NCBI GenBank assembly: GCA_036245525.1
Contig: BTPG01000005.1
Location: forward strand, 133,136,250-133,200,249
Length of the DNA: 64,000 nt
Reading direction: 5' to 3'
DNA from: Semisulcospira habei
Lineage: Eukaryota > Mollusca > Gastropoda > Semisulcospiridae
The number at the start of each line of letters is the position of its first letter. The stretch's first letter is position 1. This document shows, in pieces, positions 1-10,084 of this stretch. Position numbers and translations under genes: made by a program. Below the pieces are notes generated by a model that had not been told where the DNA came from, did no database searches, and was given only the letters and a program-made list of their open reading frames with translations.

Positions 1-424
1 TTGGCACAGAATGGACCCTTTTTAGCTACAGTACCTTAAGTACTGTATCTTAATTAATTACTTTGCAATTCGGGTATGCCAAGTCTGAATTTGATGTACA
101 TATTTCACACATGCCTTAACCAGTTTTTTTTAAAAAGAAAATTGTATGCAAGTGTGTGTTTAAAACTACGAATTACAGCAAAACGTTCACTCTCAGAAAG
201 TTTTTTTTTTTGAACAATGAATCATCCTTTGTTTCAACTCATTCATAAAAGCATTCCTGCGAAATCCAAACATGACCAAAACCATTTCGAGAAAGTAAAT
301 CTTGTATCTTTGACACCCATGTTTCTTTCCCCTTATCATCTAAATCCTTCAACATATGATGAGCCATACTTGCAGATCTATCAACATGCAAAGCACACAG
401 TATATGAAACACATCTTACTGATA
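1..424. other. No recognised feature
   Basis: AT-rich. The 85-codon ORF at 217-474 overlaps the PalA end and shows no family resemblance. Confidence 0.6.
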
Positions 425-637
425 CTAACTCATTCAGACCCAAAACACCACAGCAAGACATGGCTCGAGCATGATAGTTAAAGGGTGGTGCCAGAAAAGC
501 TTGGCGCCCATAGGCGCCAAGCTATTCTGCACCACCCTTGAACTATCATGCTCGATCTATCTCTAGACTTGTAATACAGTCCTTCAGAGGGCAACCTGAA
601 AATTATGGGATTTCGGTCCTGGGGCAGAATGTGTTAA
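425..637. mobile_element. PalA palindromic element, TTAA-ended
   Basis: Left end CTAACTCATTCAG (one base off TTAA), right end GGGGCAGAATGTGTTAA. The central palindrome 470-551 has the core GGTGCCAGA and GCTTGGCGCC around a CATA loop. The asymmetric segment after the hairpin (TTGTAATACAGTCCTTCAGA) is shared by most PalA copies. Confidence 0.75.
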
Positions 638-951
638 TACTGACACCTGGGGTGTGACCACGTCCGCCATAAACCATCAGGTTTGTTGTGCGGAAACGGA
701 CATTAAAAAAACGTTTGCATGCAAATAATGGACTCTTTCTGTTTCGGTACACTCGTTTACACCCCTCATTTCTGAGGCATACAACACAACTGGGACAATC
801 CGGACATGGAACAACTTAAACACACAAAAAAGGGCTGGTACGTTTGATTTTCTTCAACATACAAAACACTTTTTATATATCAATAACGCATTTTTCGGCC
901 TTAATGACTAAGTCATCGACGGATGAGTTTAGACTCAAACGTGTCGTAAAG
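638..951. other. No recognised feature
   Basis: Plain sequence between two PalA copies. Confidence 0.6.
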
Positions 952-1948
952 TTTGACTCATTCAGCCCCGACTTAACACAGCAAGACATGAATCGAGCAT
1001 GACAGTTCAAGGGTGGCGCCAGAATAGCTTGGCACCACCCTTGAACTATCATGCTCTATCTCATAGGGGCCTGACGCCGGGTGCTTTGACTAAATGCAAA
1101 TCCGCTGCATCACCGCGTGCGCGCCACCGCATCACTAGCTCAATTCAGAATACATGGAAGGAAACGAACAACACGCCGCGAAATTCTAGCTGAGACCGGA
1201 AGTATACCCGAGACCTCTTTCTCAACATTTAGAGTCCAACGTTAAACCCTTTAGTAGAGTGCCGTGAAAGAGGCCACTCTGCGGCACTGCTTTGCATCCA
1301 TTGTTTTTTCCGGATTTACTCTAAAGTCGAAGCGAATTACTCGAGAAGATAGAGATCAGCTGAGCAGTGTTTGAACCAGACTCCATTAAAGTAGAGCTTT
1401 TCGGGCTGGGGGAGATACGTACCTAAAGCGATTGCCGCGTGCACCTTTATGTCGACAGTAGATGCACTCTTACTTTTAATTTCATTGGATATGCTAATTG
1501 ACATAAACCAATGAGAAATGAGCATGACACGCATTTTTGGCCACATCTAAAACCTAACAAATGGATGTTTGCTAAAATTATGCTTGGCTGTACAAAAAGC
1601 CTTGTATCAGTTTTGATCGGCCGGCGGACAAGGTTGGTATAGATTTGTGGCAAATTATATACTGAGTTTGTTCAGTTCGAGGTTTTAGGCGAATGGTTGC
1701 TTTGAGGGTTGAAAACTGCTCTGGAATCACAGTGCATCGCCGCGTGCGCATGTCGTTCGTTTCCTCCCTTGTATTCTGAATTGAGCTAGTGATTCGGTGG
1801 CACGCACGCGATGGCGCAGCGGATTTGCATTTAGTCAAAGCACCATCGTCAGGCCTCTATGCCCTATCTGTCTCTAGAATTGTAATACAGCCCTTCAGAG
1901 GGCAACTTCAAAATTTGGTGATTTCGGTCCTGGGGTAAAATGTGTTAA
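952..1948. mobile_element. PalA element interrupted by the hAT-like foldback
   Basis: Left part 952-1061 (TTGACTCATTCAGCCCC, then hairpin 1003-1051 with a shortened core) and right part 1870-1948 (GTCTCTAGAATTG to AATGTGTTAA) together make one PalA copy. The 800-bp foldback sits between. The left TTAA is mutated. Confidence 0.7.
1062..1861. mobile_element. hAT-like foldback element, second copy
   Basis: Inverted arms of about 110 bp (1062-1175 and 1745-1861) share the core of the 54-kb foldback (ATGCAAATCCGCTGC, GCGTGCG) and begin CATAGG. Flanks CTCTATCT (1054-1061) and CCCTATCT (1862-1869) match at 7 of 8 positions, an aged 8-bp duplication. The interior, 1176-1744, has no recognised coding capacity. 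It splits a PalA element. Confidence 0.72.
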
Positions 1949-1978
1949 CCCAAGATATTTATACATACTGACAACTTC

Positions 1979-2242
1979 AGGGGCGGATCTTGGGGGTGGG
2001 GGTGGGTGTGGGTTCCAGGGGTTACGCTCCCCCCCCCCCTACCGCCCCCTCCCCCCCAGACCCAATGTTTTTTCTCTCTCTACCCCCGCTTTTCGAGTTT
2101 TGGGCCACTGGAAGCAAAGTCTAGCGTCGGGGAAGCCTTTTTGTATCAAATTGAAGGTGACGGTCCCAAGCTGAAAGTTTGACCCCCCCCCCCCCCCCAC
2201 CACCACCACCACCACCACCTCGAGGTAAATGATCGGCCCCTG
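1979..2242. mobile_element. CAGGGGCGGATC-type TIR element
   Basis: Begins CAGGGGCGGATC and ends GATCGGCCCCTG, flanked by exact 5-bp duplications AACTT (1974-1978, 2243-2247). The interior holds poly-C runs and a CAC repeat (2182-2219). Non-autonomous. A 5-bp duplication would fit some hAT-type or Transib-type elements. Confidence 0.65.
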
Positions 2243-2261
2243 AACTTCCAACCGCAATCTC

Positions 2262-3690
2262 CCATTTGGTCTTTTTTTTTTTTTCATATTTGGACAAATA
2301 CCCACCATTTCGAAACACAATTATCTTCGGTTTATCTACGTTTGTACAGACAAACCAACTTTTGATGCTGCTCTGCGTACATAAGTCAACTGTGTCTGCA
2401 AACCATTTGGGGTTAATGAAAACAAAGCAATGTCATCTGCTAACATTCACAAATATAATTCTGCTGCATCGGTTCTTAGCTGGAAGCCATGTTTACCATA
2501 ATTCAATAATGTACACAACAAGCTCGTTTATCAAAAAAGAGAACAATGTCGGCGAAGCTAAACATCCTTGTTTTAAACATTGGAAGCACGCAAAATACTC
2601 TGCTCAATTCACGCTATCTCTGAAACAAAATTTCATTGGGTCATACATTGCCTTCATAGCAGAAAATCTTTGTCCGTGTACTTCTGCCTTCAGTACAATA
2701 TTCAAAAGCACACCTCTTTTAACAGTATCGAAGTCAACAAAAGCCACATAAACTTTCTTATTTTGTAAAATCTGTTTTTGAACTATAGCCGTAAAGTGTA
2801 AATATATGATGCTTCAGACATAATATTTTCTTCCTCAGCCCAGTTTGTTAACCTTCTATTCAAAATATATGTATACAATTCACTAACACAGCTAATCGGA
2901 GCAATACCTCGATAAATATCTGGATTACGGACCTCTCCTTTCCATGGAGTGGAAAGATGATAGCTTTAGAACATTCGGCACAACCCTTTGTTAACCCATT
3001 TCATTCGGAATACACCAGTGTGTGAAATAAGTTTGACTAAAAGAGTCAAGGGTAGTGTCAGAATAGCTTGGCGCCACTAGGCGCCAAGCTATTCTGGCAC
3101 CACCCTTGAACTAAAGCCATTGGTCTATATCCTTATCTGTAAGTACTATAATGTAGCTTGCATATAGCAGTGTACAAATTTGAAGCTTTTAGCCTCAGTA
3201 TGATATGGATTAAACAAAGCATCAACATATTGAGTGAGAAAGGAGATGATAGCTGAGTTAGACGCTTTCAGCACTTCGTTAATAATTCCATCAGGCCCGG
3301 GGGCCTTTCTTGCTCTCTTCATGTTTTAAAGCAACAATAACTTCCCGACGCGCAAAAGTCCAACGGCGGCCATCGTCGGCCCGTTCATGAAATCAAGCGG
3401 CGTCATCAGACTGAATGTCACCTGATAAAAATACATCATCTTCTTGCTGTGCAACGTTTTCATTTAAAATGTTGGAGAAGTGATGAAACCACTGCTTCAG
3501 ACCAACAGTCCGGCGGGACGAACTATTATTGTCCAAAAAGGTTTCAAACAAACACACGTCATGATTATTTACATACTGTAGCAAGTCTGGGTCAGATAAG
3601 CTTGTTGAACAGTCTGTCAGCATTCCTTGACTGAAAGGTAAGTGCCAGTATGTAGTGCACTGTTTACTAGCTGCTCTACAACACACGCGC
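2262..3690 (-). pseudogene. Decayed LINE reverse transcriptase fragment
   Basis: On the minus strand, broken frames spell reverse-transcriptase blocks in the right order: KQWFHHFSNILNEN (linker), GPDGIINEVLKASNS (RT entry motif), IYRGIAPISCVSELYTYILN, VQKQILQNKKVYVAFVDF (catalytic-A region, the following KAFD degraded), FACFQCLKQGCLASPTLFSF (motif B) and KPKIIVFRNGGYLSKY. There are several stops and frameshifts, and the FADD catalytic box is damaged. The upstream ORF piece SLSDPDLLQYVNNHDVCLFE resembles LINE endonuclease, fused after a deletion. A PalA2 element at 2991-3213 interrupts the frame at a TTAA. The clade is not assigned (jockey/I/CR1-like group). Confidence 0.8.
2991..3213. mobile_element. 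PalA2 element inside LINE relic
   Basis: TTAA at 2991-2994 and 3210-3213. Ends TTAACCCATTTCATTCGG and a GCCTCAGTATGATATGG side. Palindrome 3044-3116, core AGAATAGCTTGGCGCC. Taking it out with one TTAA rejoins the minus-strand LINE reading ...DALFN-KGL. Confidence 0.8.
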
Positions 3691-3763
3691 GCATAGGCGA
3701 CACATCTCGAGGTGGGAGACGCGGTTTTCCCGGCATTTCACGGATCACTGATTTCATCCCCGA

Positions 3764-3766
<3 letters not shown>

Positions 3767-3854
<88 letters not shown>

Positions 3855-3992
3855 GAAATGAAATGAAATGAAGCTTTATTTTCCAAGGATAAAAGAATAG
3901 GTGCGCAGAGCTTTTTTCATTCTTGTCCTTGCTACAAACTACAGGAAAAACAAAACCCACACACACAAACGAACACACACACACCACACACA

Positions 3993-4026
<34 letters not shown>

Positions 4027-4105
4027 TAAATGCACACACCACGAACACACACACGCTCGCATACACACACACAAACACACGCACACATACACACACACTC
4101 ACTCA

Positions 4106-4168
<63 letters not shown>

Positions 4169-4170
4169 AC
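3767..4170. repeat. (GA)n, AATGA repeats, spacer, (CA)n composite repeat
   Basis: GA dinucleotides 3767-3850, AATGA x4 to about 3872, a spacer with CTTTATTTTCCAAGG and CCTTGCTACA, then CA repeats with interruptions 3958-4166. On the minus strand the spacer reads like a retroposon 3' end (GGAAAATAAAGCTTC) with a CATTT tail. The same order recurs at 4581-5106. Confidence 0.8.
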
Positions 4171-4426
4171 TACACGCCTACACGCTCTCATACCATCAAT
4201 AGAGGATCTCCGTAAACCAAAAGCAGGGCACTAAGGTAAGCGGTGCATGCGTGACAAAACAACAGATAAAACGTCCGGACAAACATGCGCTGTCCGGGCC
4301 TCCAACCCACCGCTGTCGCCAAAACACATAAACGCATTGCCATTTAAACTGGTTATCTACAGTAACACCGAGAAGACGATGTTCCGTTACCTGTCTGATA
4401 GATTTGCCTTGAAGGGACAAGCTGAG

Positions 4427-4446
4427 TGATGATGATGATGATGATG
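4427..4446. repeat. (GAT)n microsatellite
   Basis: About seven GAT units followed by a T run. Confidence 0.9.
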
Positions 4447-4580
4447 AATCTTTTTTTTAATATTCAGGATTATTAGGCAACTCAATGCCTGTCTTACAAG
4501 CCGTCCTGTAAACAAAACAACATAACAGAAAAATAAACATAGCATGCAAATGATAACAATATTAAAAATAATAATAATAG

Positions 4581-4614
4581 TAGAAGAAGAAAAAGAAGAA
4601 GAAGAAGAAGAAGA

Positions 4615-4662
<48 letters not shown>

Positions 4663-5106
4663 AATGAACAACGAACCTTTATTTTCCAACGGTAGTAGTT
4701 ATTGGTAACAGAACCAGTTTTCAAACTTGCCTTTGCTACATCTACTACATAAATGACATAGACATGTGAACATACACATACCACACACTGACGCATGTAT
4801 GCATTCGCTCACGCTAGCACGCACGCACGCACGCACACGCACGCTCACACACACACACACACACACGCACTCAGGTACGCACGCATGCACACCACAACTC
4901 GCTTATGCACGCACGCACACACTCACACACACACACATGCACACCACAATTACGCCGGCACGCACGCACGCACACACACACTCACTCACACACACAGACA
5001 CACACACACACACACACACACATTTACACACGCACGCACTCTTACACACACGCACAAATACACACACACGCTCTCGGACACGCACTCCAGCCACACACAT
5101 ACATAC
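4581..5106. repeat. Second (GA)n, spacer, (CA)n composite repeat
   Basis: GAA and GA repeats to 4661, a spacer with CTTTATTTTCCAACGG and CCTTTGCTACA, then CA-rich sequence 4783-5106 with GCAC interruptions. Parallel layout to 3767-4170 suggests two copies of one retroposon-derived unit on the minus strand. Confidence 0.75.
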
Positions 5107-5201
5107 GCGCACGCGTAACCTGTGATGTGGGGGGAGGGGGAGGGGGGAGGGGTGTCACATTTCAGCCAGTTTAGTGAACGACTTGATAAGCGGTAATACA
5201 T

Positions 5202-5284
5202 TTAAACTCATTCCAGACGTGTTGCTTCCGGATACGACGCATAAAGCTGTGTTTCTGGACGCAGCACGTCTCGAATGCGTTAAA
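5202..5284. mobile_element. PalJ element, TTAA-ended
   Basis: TTTAAACTCATTCCAGACG at one end and CGTCTCGAATGCGTTAA at the other. The inner arms pair loosely (TTCCGGATACG against TTTCTGGACGC). Whole-element palindrome of about 80 bp. Confidence 0.55.
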
Positions 5285-5357
5285 AAGGTCAGTGCCAGTT
5301 TGATCTCTCGCACTGACCACTTCCAGTTCTCCTTTTCAAGATGCACATGTACATGCA

Positions 5358-5578
5358 TTAAACCATTCAGCCCCAACGCCCTACAGCAGGAGATGGATGG
5401 ACCACGGTAATTCAAGGGTAGTGCCAGATTAGCTTGGCGCCTGAAGGGGCCAAGCTAATCTGGCACTACCTTTGAATTATCGTGGTCCATCCATCTCCTG
5501 CACCTGGTACATACTCCTTCACCGGGTACGTACACCTCCGAAATTTGATAAATGCGGTCGTGGGGTTAAATGGGTTAA
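5358..5578. mobile_element. PalB element, TTAA-ended
   Basis: TTAA near 5358 and at 5575-5578. Palindrome 5384-5502 with core TGCCAGATTAGCTTGGCGCC, extended by the ATGGATGGACCACGG arm pair. Tail TTTGATAAATGCGGTCGTGG, then GGTTAAATGGGTTAA. Confidence 0.78.
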
Positions 5579-5717
5579 TCAGGTGAAGGCGTCAACTTCG
5601 CGCCTTCCATGACTTACTTCTGCCTCATTGACACACACACACACACACACAAGCACACATGCACACGCACGTGCACACCACATTCAAACCAACCCCACTG
5701 TTTGTTTCTTTGGTCGA

Positions 5718-5885
5718 TCGGTCGGTCGTTCGTTAGTTCGTTCGTTGCCGTTTGGTTTGCGCGTTTGGTCCATTCGTTTTGTTTGTTTGTTTGTTTGTTT
5801 GTGCGTACGCTTGTTATTGTTTGTTTGTTTGGTTGGTTGGTTGGTTGGCTGGCTGTTTGGTTGGACGGTTGGCTGGTTGGTTTCC
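5718..5885. repeat. TCGT/GTTT/GGTT tetranucleotide tract
   Basis: Successive GTTC, GTTT and GGTT runs on the + strand, a compound microsatellite. A short CA run lies just upstream at 5631-5652. Confidence 0.8.
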
Positions 5886-6209
5886 TGTCTTTGAGCTCCG
5901 AAAACCACAGCTTTTACAAGTACCATAGCCACAGTTCCTGACGATCTATCACCAGCTCTGCTTACGGATTGGCTAGGCAGGCGGGGAGGCCTTACACAAC
6001 CTCCTGTATCTGAAACATGCATAGCTTCTCATGAGCCCCGGCAATAGTCCATTCCCATTAACTATACCTCATCTACTCAAACGGAGAAATGCACTCGTAA
6101 GAGTTTAAATTTTAAGTTGTGGGTGTTTTAGGAATCGTGGAGACGTATCTGAGTGCCGCCCCAGCGGTAATCATCCAAACACTGATGTCCTTCGAAATCC
6201 AACCCATCT

Positions 6210-6275
6210 GCAAGAGGCATAGATCCTCATGAGCCCCCGCAGGTGCGGGGGCGCATGAGGATCTGTGCCTCTTGC
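6210..6275. mobile_element. PalC hairpin core
   Basis: Arms GCAAGAGGCATAGATCCTCA and its complement around GAGCCCCCGCAGGTGCGGGG, with a mismatch in GCGCATGAGG. Element ends were not recognised. Confidence 0.65.
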
Positions 6276-6362
6276 TACCGACTTTGTTCACATTTACGCC
6301 TTTATTGGAGAGAGCGCTAATGAACGCAGCGTTCAATGCTCCACTGAGTGGAAGATCCCTGT

Positions 6363-6428
6363 GCAAGAGGCATAGATCCTCATGACCCCCGCATTTTGCG
6401 GGGGTTCATGAGGATCTATGTCTCTTGC
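6363..6428. mobile_element. PalC hairpin core, close second copy
   Basis: Arms GCAAGAGGCATAGATCC and GGATCTATGTCTCTTGC, loop CATTTTG within GC-rich arms. About 90 bp from the previous copy, sharing flanking words (GTAATCA, AACACT), so the two may be parts of one duplicated element. Confidence 0.65.
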
Positions 6429-6834
6429 CTGCGAGGCGTCCCGGCTGTAATCAACTTAACACTCGATACTTCAGCGGACAATTCCCCTGGGAGACAGCGT
6501 AATGGGAAACTGTGGTCCGCTGATTTTGGCTGTCACTTCTCCGAACACGTCGACAATTCACGGGCTGTTTGGGCTTGTCTGTTACACCCCCATTCCCCTC
6601 TGTCCCTCCCCCCTTCCACCGCCCACGCCAAGCTAGCTCTCGGTCACTCCCCGTCCTACTCAAACCCACCAACGCATACAATAAAAAAAAAAAAATTAAA
6701 AAAAGACGCTTTAACTCGTTTTATTCACGCAGAGTGGTTGGGACGATTTTGCATTGCTGACAGATAGTTTCATCAGTTCGTCGGTGTATGTGCACTTTCA
6801 AATATTATTAGCATCGAATGCATAGTGCACACAC

Positions 6835-6835
<1 letters not shown>

Positions 6836-6904
<69 letters not shown>

Positions 6905-6911
6905 CGTGTGT

Positions 6912-6944
<33 letters not shown>

Positions 6945-6945
6945 A

Positions 6946-7035
<90 letters not shown>

Positions 7036-7041
7036 TGTGTT
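6836..7041. repeat. (GT)n microsatellite
   Basis: About 200 bp of GT with small CGTGCG, TATG and GATCG interruptions. Confidence 0.95.
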
Positions 7042-7210
7042 TTCATCAGACTGCCTGTCTGAACTATGAGAAAAACACGAAGCGGACGACGTTCAGAAGA
7101 ATAAAGTAAAACTTAATATATGACGATGTGATGATATGCCATATGATAGTATCGTTATCACCACTACCACCACCACCATTATCATAGATCTCTAACATTG
7201 TTTTTCTTTT

Positions 7211-7289
7211 ATATACTGACGAACAAAAGATATGCGACCTTTTCGGTTGTTCGGAAAATGTCGTATTTCTTTTTCTCGTCAGTGTATAT
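7211..7289. mobile_element. PalF element, TA-ended palindrome
   Basis: TATACTGACGAACAAAAGA at the left, CTCGTCAGTGTATA at the right. Lies 50 bp upstream of the first lectin exon. Ends resemble Tc1/mariner-type MITEs (TA target). Confidence 0.65.
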
Positions 7290-7338
7290 CGTTATTAACT
7301 GAAAAATTAAATATATATACACTCTTTTTCTCGTATAG

Positions 7339-7526
7339 TGGGTGGTGTGCTGTACGGTGCGGGATGCGAGGAAGGCTGGACCAACTTCGGCCTGTACTGC
7401 TATCACTTCCGGGTCAACGAGACAACCTTTGACACGGCCTGGTTGGCCTGTGAGGCCATGGGAGGGGACCTAGCCAGTGTATGGACAGTTCAGGAACGCA
7501 AGTTCATCACAGACACTCTCTGGCAG
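7339..7526 (+). CDS. C-type lectin gene, exon with first half of CTLD (partial gene)
   Basis: Encodes the N-terminal half of a C-type lectin domain, the fold used by secreted or cell-surface sugar-binding and immune-recognition proteins. Visible motifs are GCEEGWTNFGLYCYHF (first two cysteines plus the GW/CY pattern) and WLACEAMGGDLASVWTVQE (helix, third cysteine, LASV). The acceptor is a pyrimidine-rich ...cgtatag ending at 7338 and the donor is cag/gtaaaa at 7526/7527. The exon enters in phase 1 and leaves in phase 0, so at least one upstream exon (start codon and signal peptide) is missing. I found no convincing one in 1-7338. It joins the exons at 11615, 12144 and 12748; the four exons plus one base carried in from upstream give 570 bases, exactly 190 codons including the stop. 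Domain family is seen directly; the ligand is unknown. Confidence 0.85.
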
Positions 7527-7608
7527 GTAAAACCGTACACCTCCTCTCCAGATGAGATGACGGTTTTCTTGCGGGTAACTATCACTCATTAGTTATGATG
7601 TCACCCTG

Positions 7609-7705
7609 TTAACCCTTTGGCTGTCGGTAGCGTTGATTTTTGTTGTCGGGTGATTCCTGTAGGAATAACCACGACAAAAGACACTAACGACAGCCAAAGG
7701 GTTAA
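7609..7705. mobile_element. PalD element, TTAA-ended palindrome
   Basis: TTAACCCTTTGGCTGTCGG at one end and CAGCCAAAGGGTTAA at the other, centre TTCCTGTAGGAA. The element is nearly all palindrome (97 bp). First intron of the lectin gene. Confidence 0.8.
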
Positions 7706-7756
7706 AGCAGAACCACGACTCCTTTGTCGATAATGACTAAGGATTGTAGGCCCTAA

Positions 7757-7940
7757 TTAACCCGTTCAGCTCTGACGCACTACAGCAGGAGATGGGTCGA
7801 CCATGATAATTCAAGGGTAGTGCCAGATTAGCTTGGCGCCGACATTATCATGGTCGATCCATCTCTTGCAAACTGGTGCATAGTCGTTAGATGACGCCTC
7901 CAAAATTTGGGAAATACGTGCGTCGAGCTGAATGAGTTAA
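7757..7940. mobile_element. PalB element with part of one arm deleted
   Basis: TTAACCCGTTCAGC to GAATGAGTTAA. The left arm reaches TTGGCGCCGACA, but the inner right arm is missing and the sequence resumes at TTATCATGGTCGATCC. Confidence 0.75.
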
Positions 7941-8131
7941 CAGGATGACACAGTGTCACAGTTATTTCGGAACTTCGATGACAAAAACAGACACGGAGTG
8001 TACCATTAAAGTCCTGGATGTGTGCTAAGCACTGCAGCAAAAATGCCTTCGCGTCCTGGCAGAGTTCCATAAGAACTCTGTCCTGTTGGGATGATTATAA
8101 TGGTGTTGTGTTACTGCAAAGGCATATTCAG

Positions 8132-8210
8132 GTAATTCATTCGAGACGTGACGCACACGGATACGCGTTTTGCCGCGTGTCCGTATGCGGCAAGTCTCGA
8201 ATATACTTAA
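8132..8210. mobile_element. PalJ element
   Basis: TAATTCATTCGAGACGTG and CAAGTCTCGAATATACTTAA, with inner arms CACGGATACGCG and CGCGTGTCCGTATG around TTTTGC. The left TTAA is degraded. Confidence 0.6.
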
Positions 8211-8830
8211 TGCGTACGACGGTGGTCGTTTGAAAGCTGCTAGGTTCGATAGCTCTCACCGTTTTTTCTATTGAGCCGAAATCAGTCTACAAATTTGGAA
8301 GATGTCCTTTGAAAACTATATTCGGACTGAAACAGGAGATCATGATGAGTTCACGGATTGAGCCAGAATAGCATAGTGCCTGTGCCAATGAACTAAACTG
8401 TCATGGTCTTCTGTTGTGTATGTCAAACATGGTTACTGGTCTAACAGGCATGAGAGGATAGTTGCGTGGTCGCTCACGTCTATAACACGGGTAGTAGGCC
8501 AAAACAGCAGCGAGCATGTGCCCATGTTACATGTCTACATTTTATTAACAAAACTATTGAGAACAAAAGACGAACGCACTGCTGCACAAATAAACACTCT
8601 TGAATTCAGAAACAAGAACTCAGCCTCTCCTGTTACCCCTGACCCTTACGTCAGCTGTTCTCATCCAGGAGCCTGTGAAGTGTAATTATGAGGCCAGAAC
8701 ACCTGTGACGTCATTGTCTCGACAATCTTACGCAACTAATTTTTGCAACTGATGTCTGAGTACTAAACATGCTTGTAGTAGACTTGACATATAAATGTGT
8801 CGAAGACAGAAAGAGCTGACTTTCTCTTAG

Positions 8831-9418
8831 AAAAATAATATCGTTACTCTAAAAATCGCTGGGCTGAACGGAATAGAAATTGCAAAGATTGTGAGAATAC
8901 CTCAGGCAACTGTTTATCGGGTAATCAAAAGGTCTGCAAGCGAAGCAAAGTGACTGGAATAAAGAAAAAGAATTGTCTGATCGCCGCTAGTCTAGGTCTA
9001 TGCACAAACATTATTTAAGGATGATGCCAGAATAGCTTGGCGCTTCCAGACGCCAAGCTACTCTGGCATCACATTTGAACAATGTTGCGGTCAGACAATT
9101 ATTTTTAAAAATTTAATTCACAGGTATAACAGCGAAGGAACCGTGGAAAACAGACCACGGCCCGGCCGGCCAAAGGAATTCACAAGCACAGACCAATACC
9201 AGCTTTCACAATATGTCAAATTTAATCAGGAGAAGTCTTTGAATGAAATCATCAAAATTTTCAACGAAGGAAAGACAAGAACATTTTGCAAGAGAACCTT
9301 TCAGAGACAGCTACTCCGACTAGCTCTTTCAAAGACGACTGTGAAAGAGACACTGTATTTTAGTGAAATGAGCACAAACCAAGGGGAATCAATCAGCGCT
9401 GGACAGACAAACAGTTAG
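8831..9418 (+). pseudogene. Decayed Tc1/mariner-like transposase N-terminus, split by a palindrome
   Basis: Two blocks on the + strand read as a Tc1-type DNA-binding region. Block 8831-8953 gives KIAGLNGIEIAKIVRIPQAT followed by VYRVIKRS, a helix-turn-helix of the kind that binds transposon ends. Block 9125-9418 gives GTVENRPRPGRPKEFTSTDQ, with the GRP-x-K/R linker typical of Tc1 transposases, then a second helical region ending at a stop. Between them lies a PalA-type palindrome (8973-9105) that is foreign to the reading frame. The DDE catalytic domain is not recognisable, so this is a dead relic. It sits in the first visible intron of the lectin gene. Family membership is by motif recognition, not a search. 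Confidence 0.65.
8973..9105. mobile_element. PalA-type palindrome in the Tc1 relic
   Basis: Outer arms AATTGTCTGA and TCAGACAATT, inner arms GATGCCAGAATAGCTTGGCG and its partner with one change (CTACTCTGGCATC), loop TTCCA. It separates the two transposase blocks. No TTAA ends are clear. Confidence 0.65.
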
Positions 9419-9921
9419 ATCCCCTGCCCCCGCCTATCAGGCACCCAATCGCCAGCCCACAGAGAAATACGCAGGTATAGAACAAGACGATCATCTGCAT
9501 CCTCAAAAAGGATGCATCAGGTCTCTTATACAACCCATGTCTTTCTCCGGAACTTAGGAAGTAGACAGGAGAAACATACATACACAAACACGAAGGTGCA
9601 TTACTATAATTATGTGGTCGGGTAAATACCCTGATTTCCCACAGTAGATGCACAGAACATTACTGAACAAAATGAAGACTTAACGTGCATGATTTCTGTT
9701 GAAGAGTGCATCATTTGATTCGCTTCCTCTGACTAGTCAGCTGCCCCAGACAAAAGCCGGAAACAAAATCCGCATTTTGAAACATAAATGTATGTAAGCT
9801 TAGTTATTTTTTGCCAGATAATTTATCACTTTTATACAGTTTTAGAACTTTGACAAGCGCTCAGAATCTACAGTTAGAGAAGAGTCAGATGTATGGTGCA
9901 TTCTAAACTAAATTTGTCACC

Positions 9922-9946
9922 AAAAAAAAAAAAAAAAAAAAAAATC
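9922..9946. repeat. Poly-A tract
   Basis: About 23 consecutive A; no retroposon body is recognised upstream. Confidence 0.8.
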
Positions 9947-10000
9947 ATAAATTTCGGGGTCGACGACGGACGATCAGTTACAGTTCGGGAAACATATCCA

Positions 10001-10084
10001 CCATGACAGTTCAAGGGTGGTGCCAGAATAGCTTGGCGCCTGCAGGCGCCAAGCTATTCTGGCACCACCCTTGAAATGTCATGG
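10001..10084. mobile_element. PalA hairpin core
   Basis: CCATGACAGTTCAAGGG and CCCTTGAAATGTCATGG arms, core perfect around GGCGCCTGCAGGCGCC. Flanks do not show the PalA tail or TTAA ends. Confidence 0.7.

Noticed and set aside
2266..2751. 161-codon + strand ORF
   Set aside because: It is the antisense shadow of the decayed LINE RT on the minus strand, whose motifs are in family order.
3617..5201. Many 60-119-codon ORFs rich in His/Thr, Cys/Val, Ser/Leu or Glu/Arg
   Set aside because: They are translations of GA and CA dinucleotide repeats in both directions, with no splice or start context.
6205..6430. Bacterial-type rho-independent terminators at the GC-rich hairpins
   Set aside because: Eukaryotic context, no T run following, and the hairpins are members of a dispersed element family.
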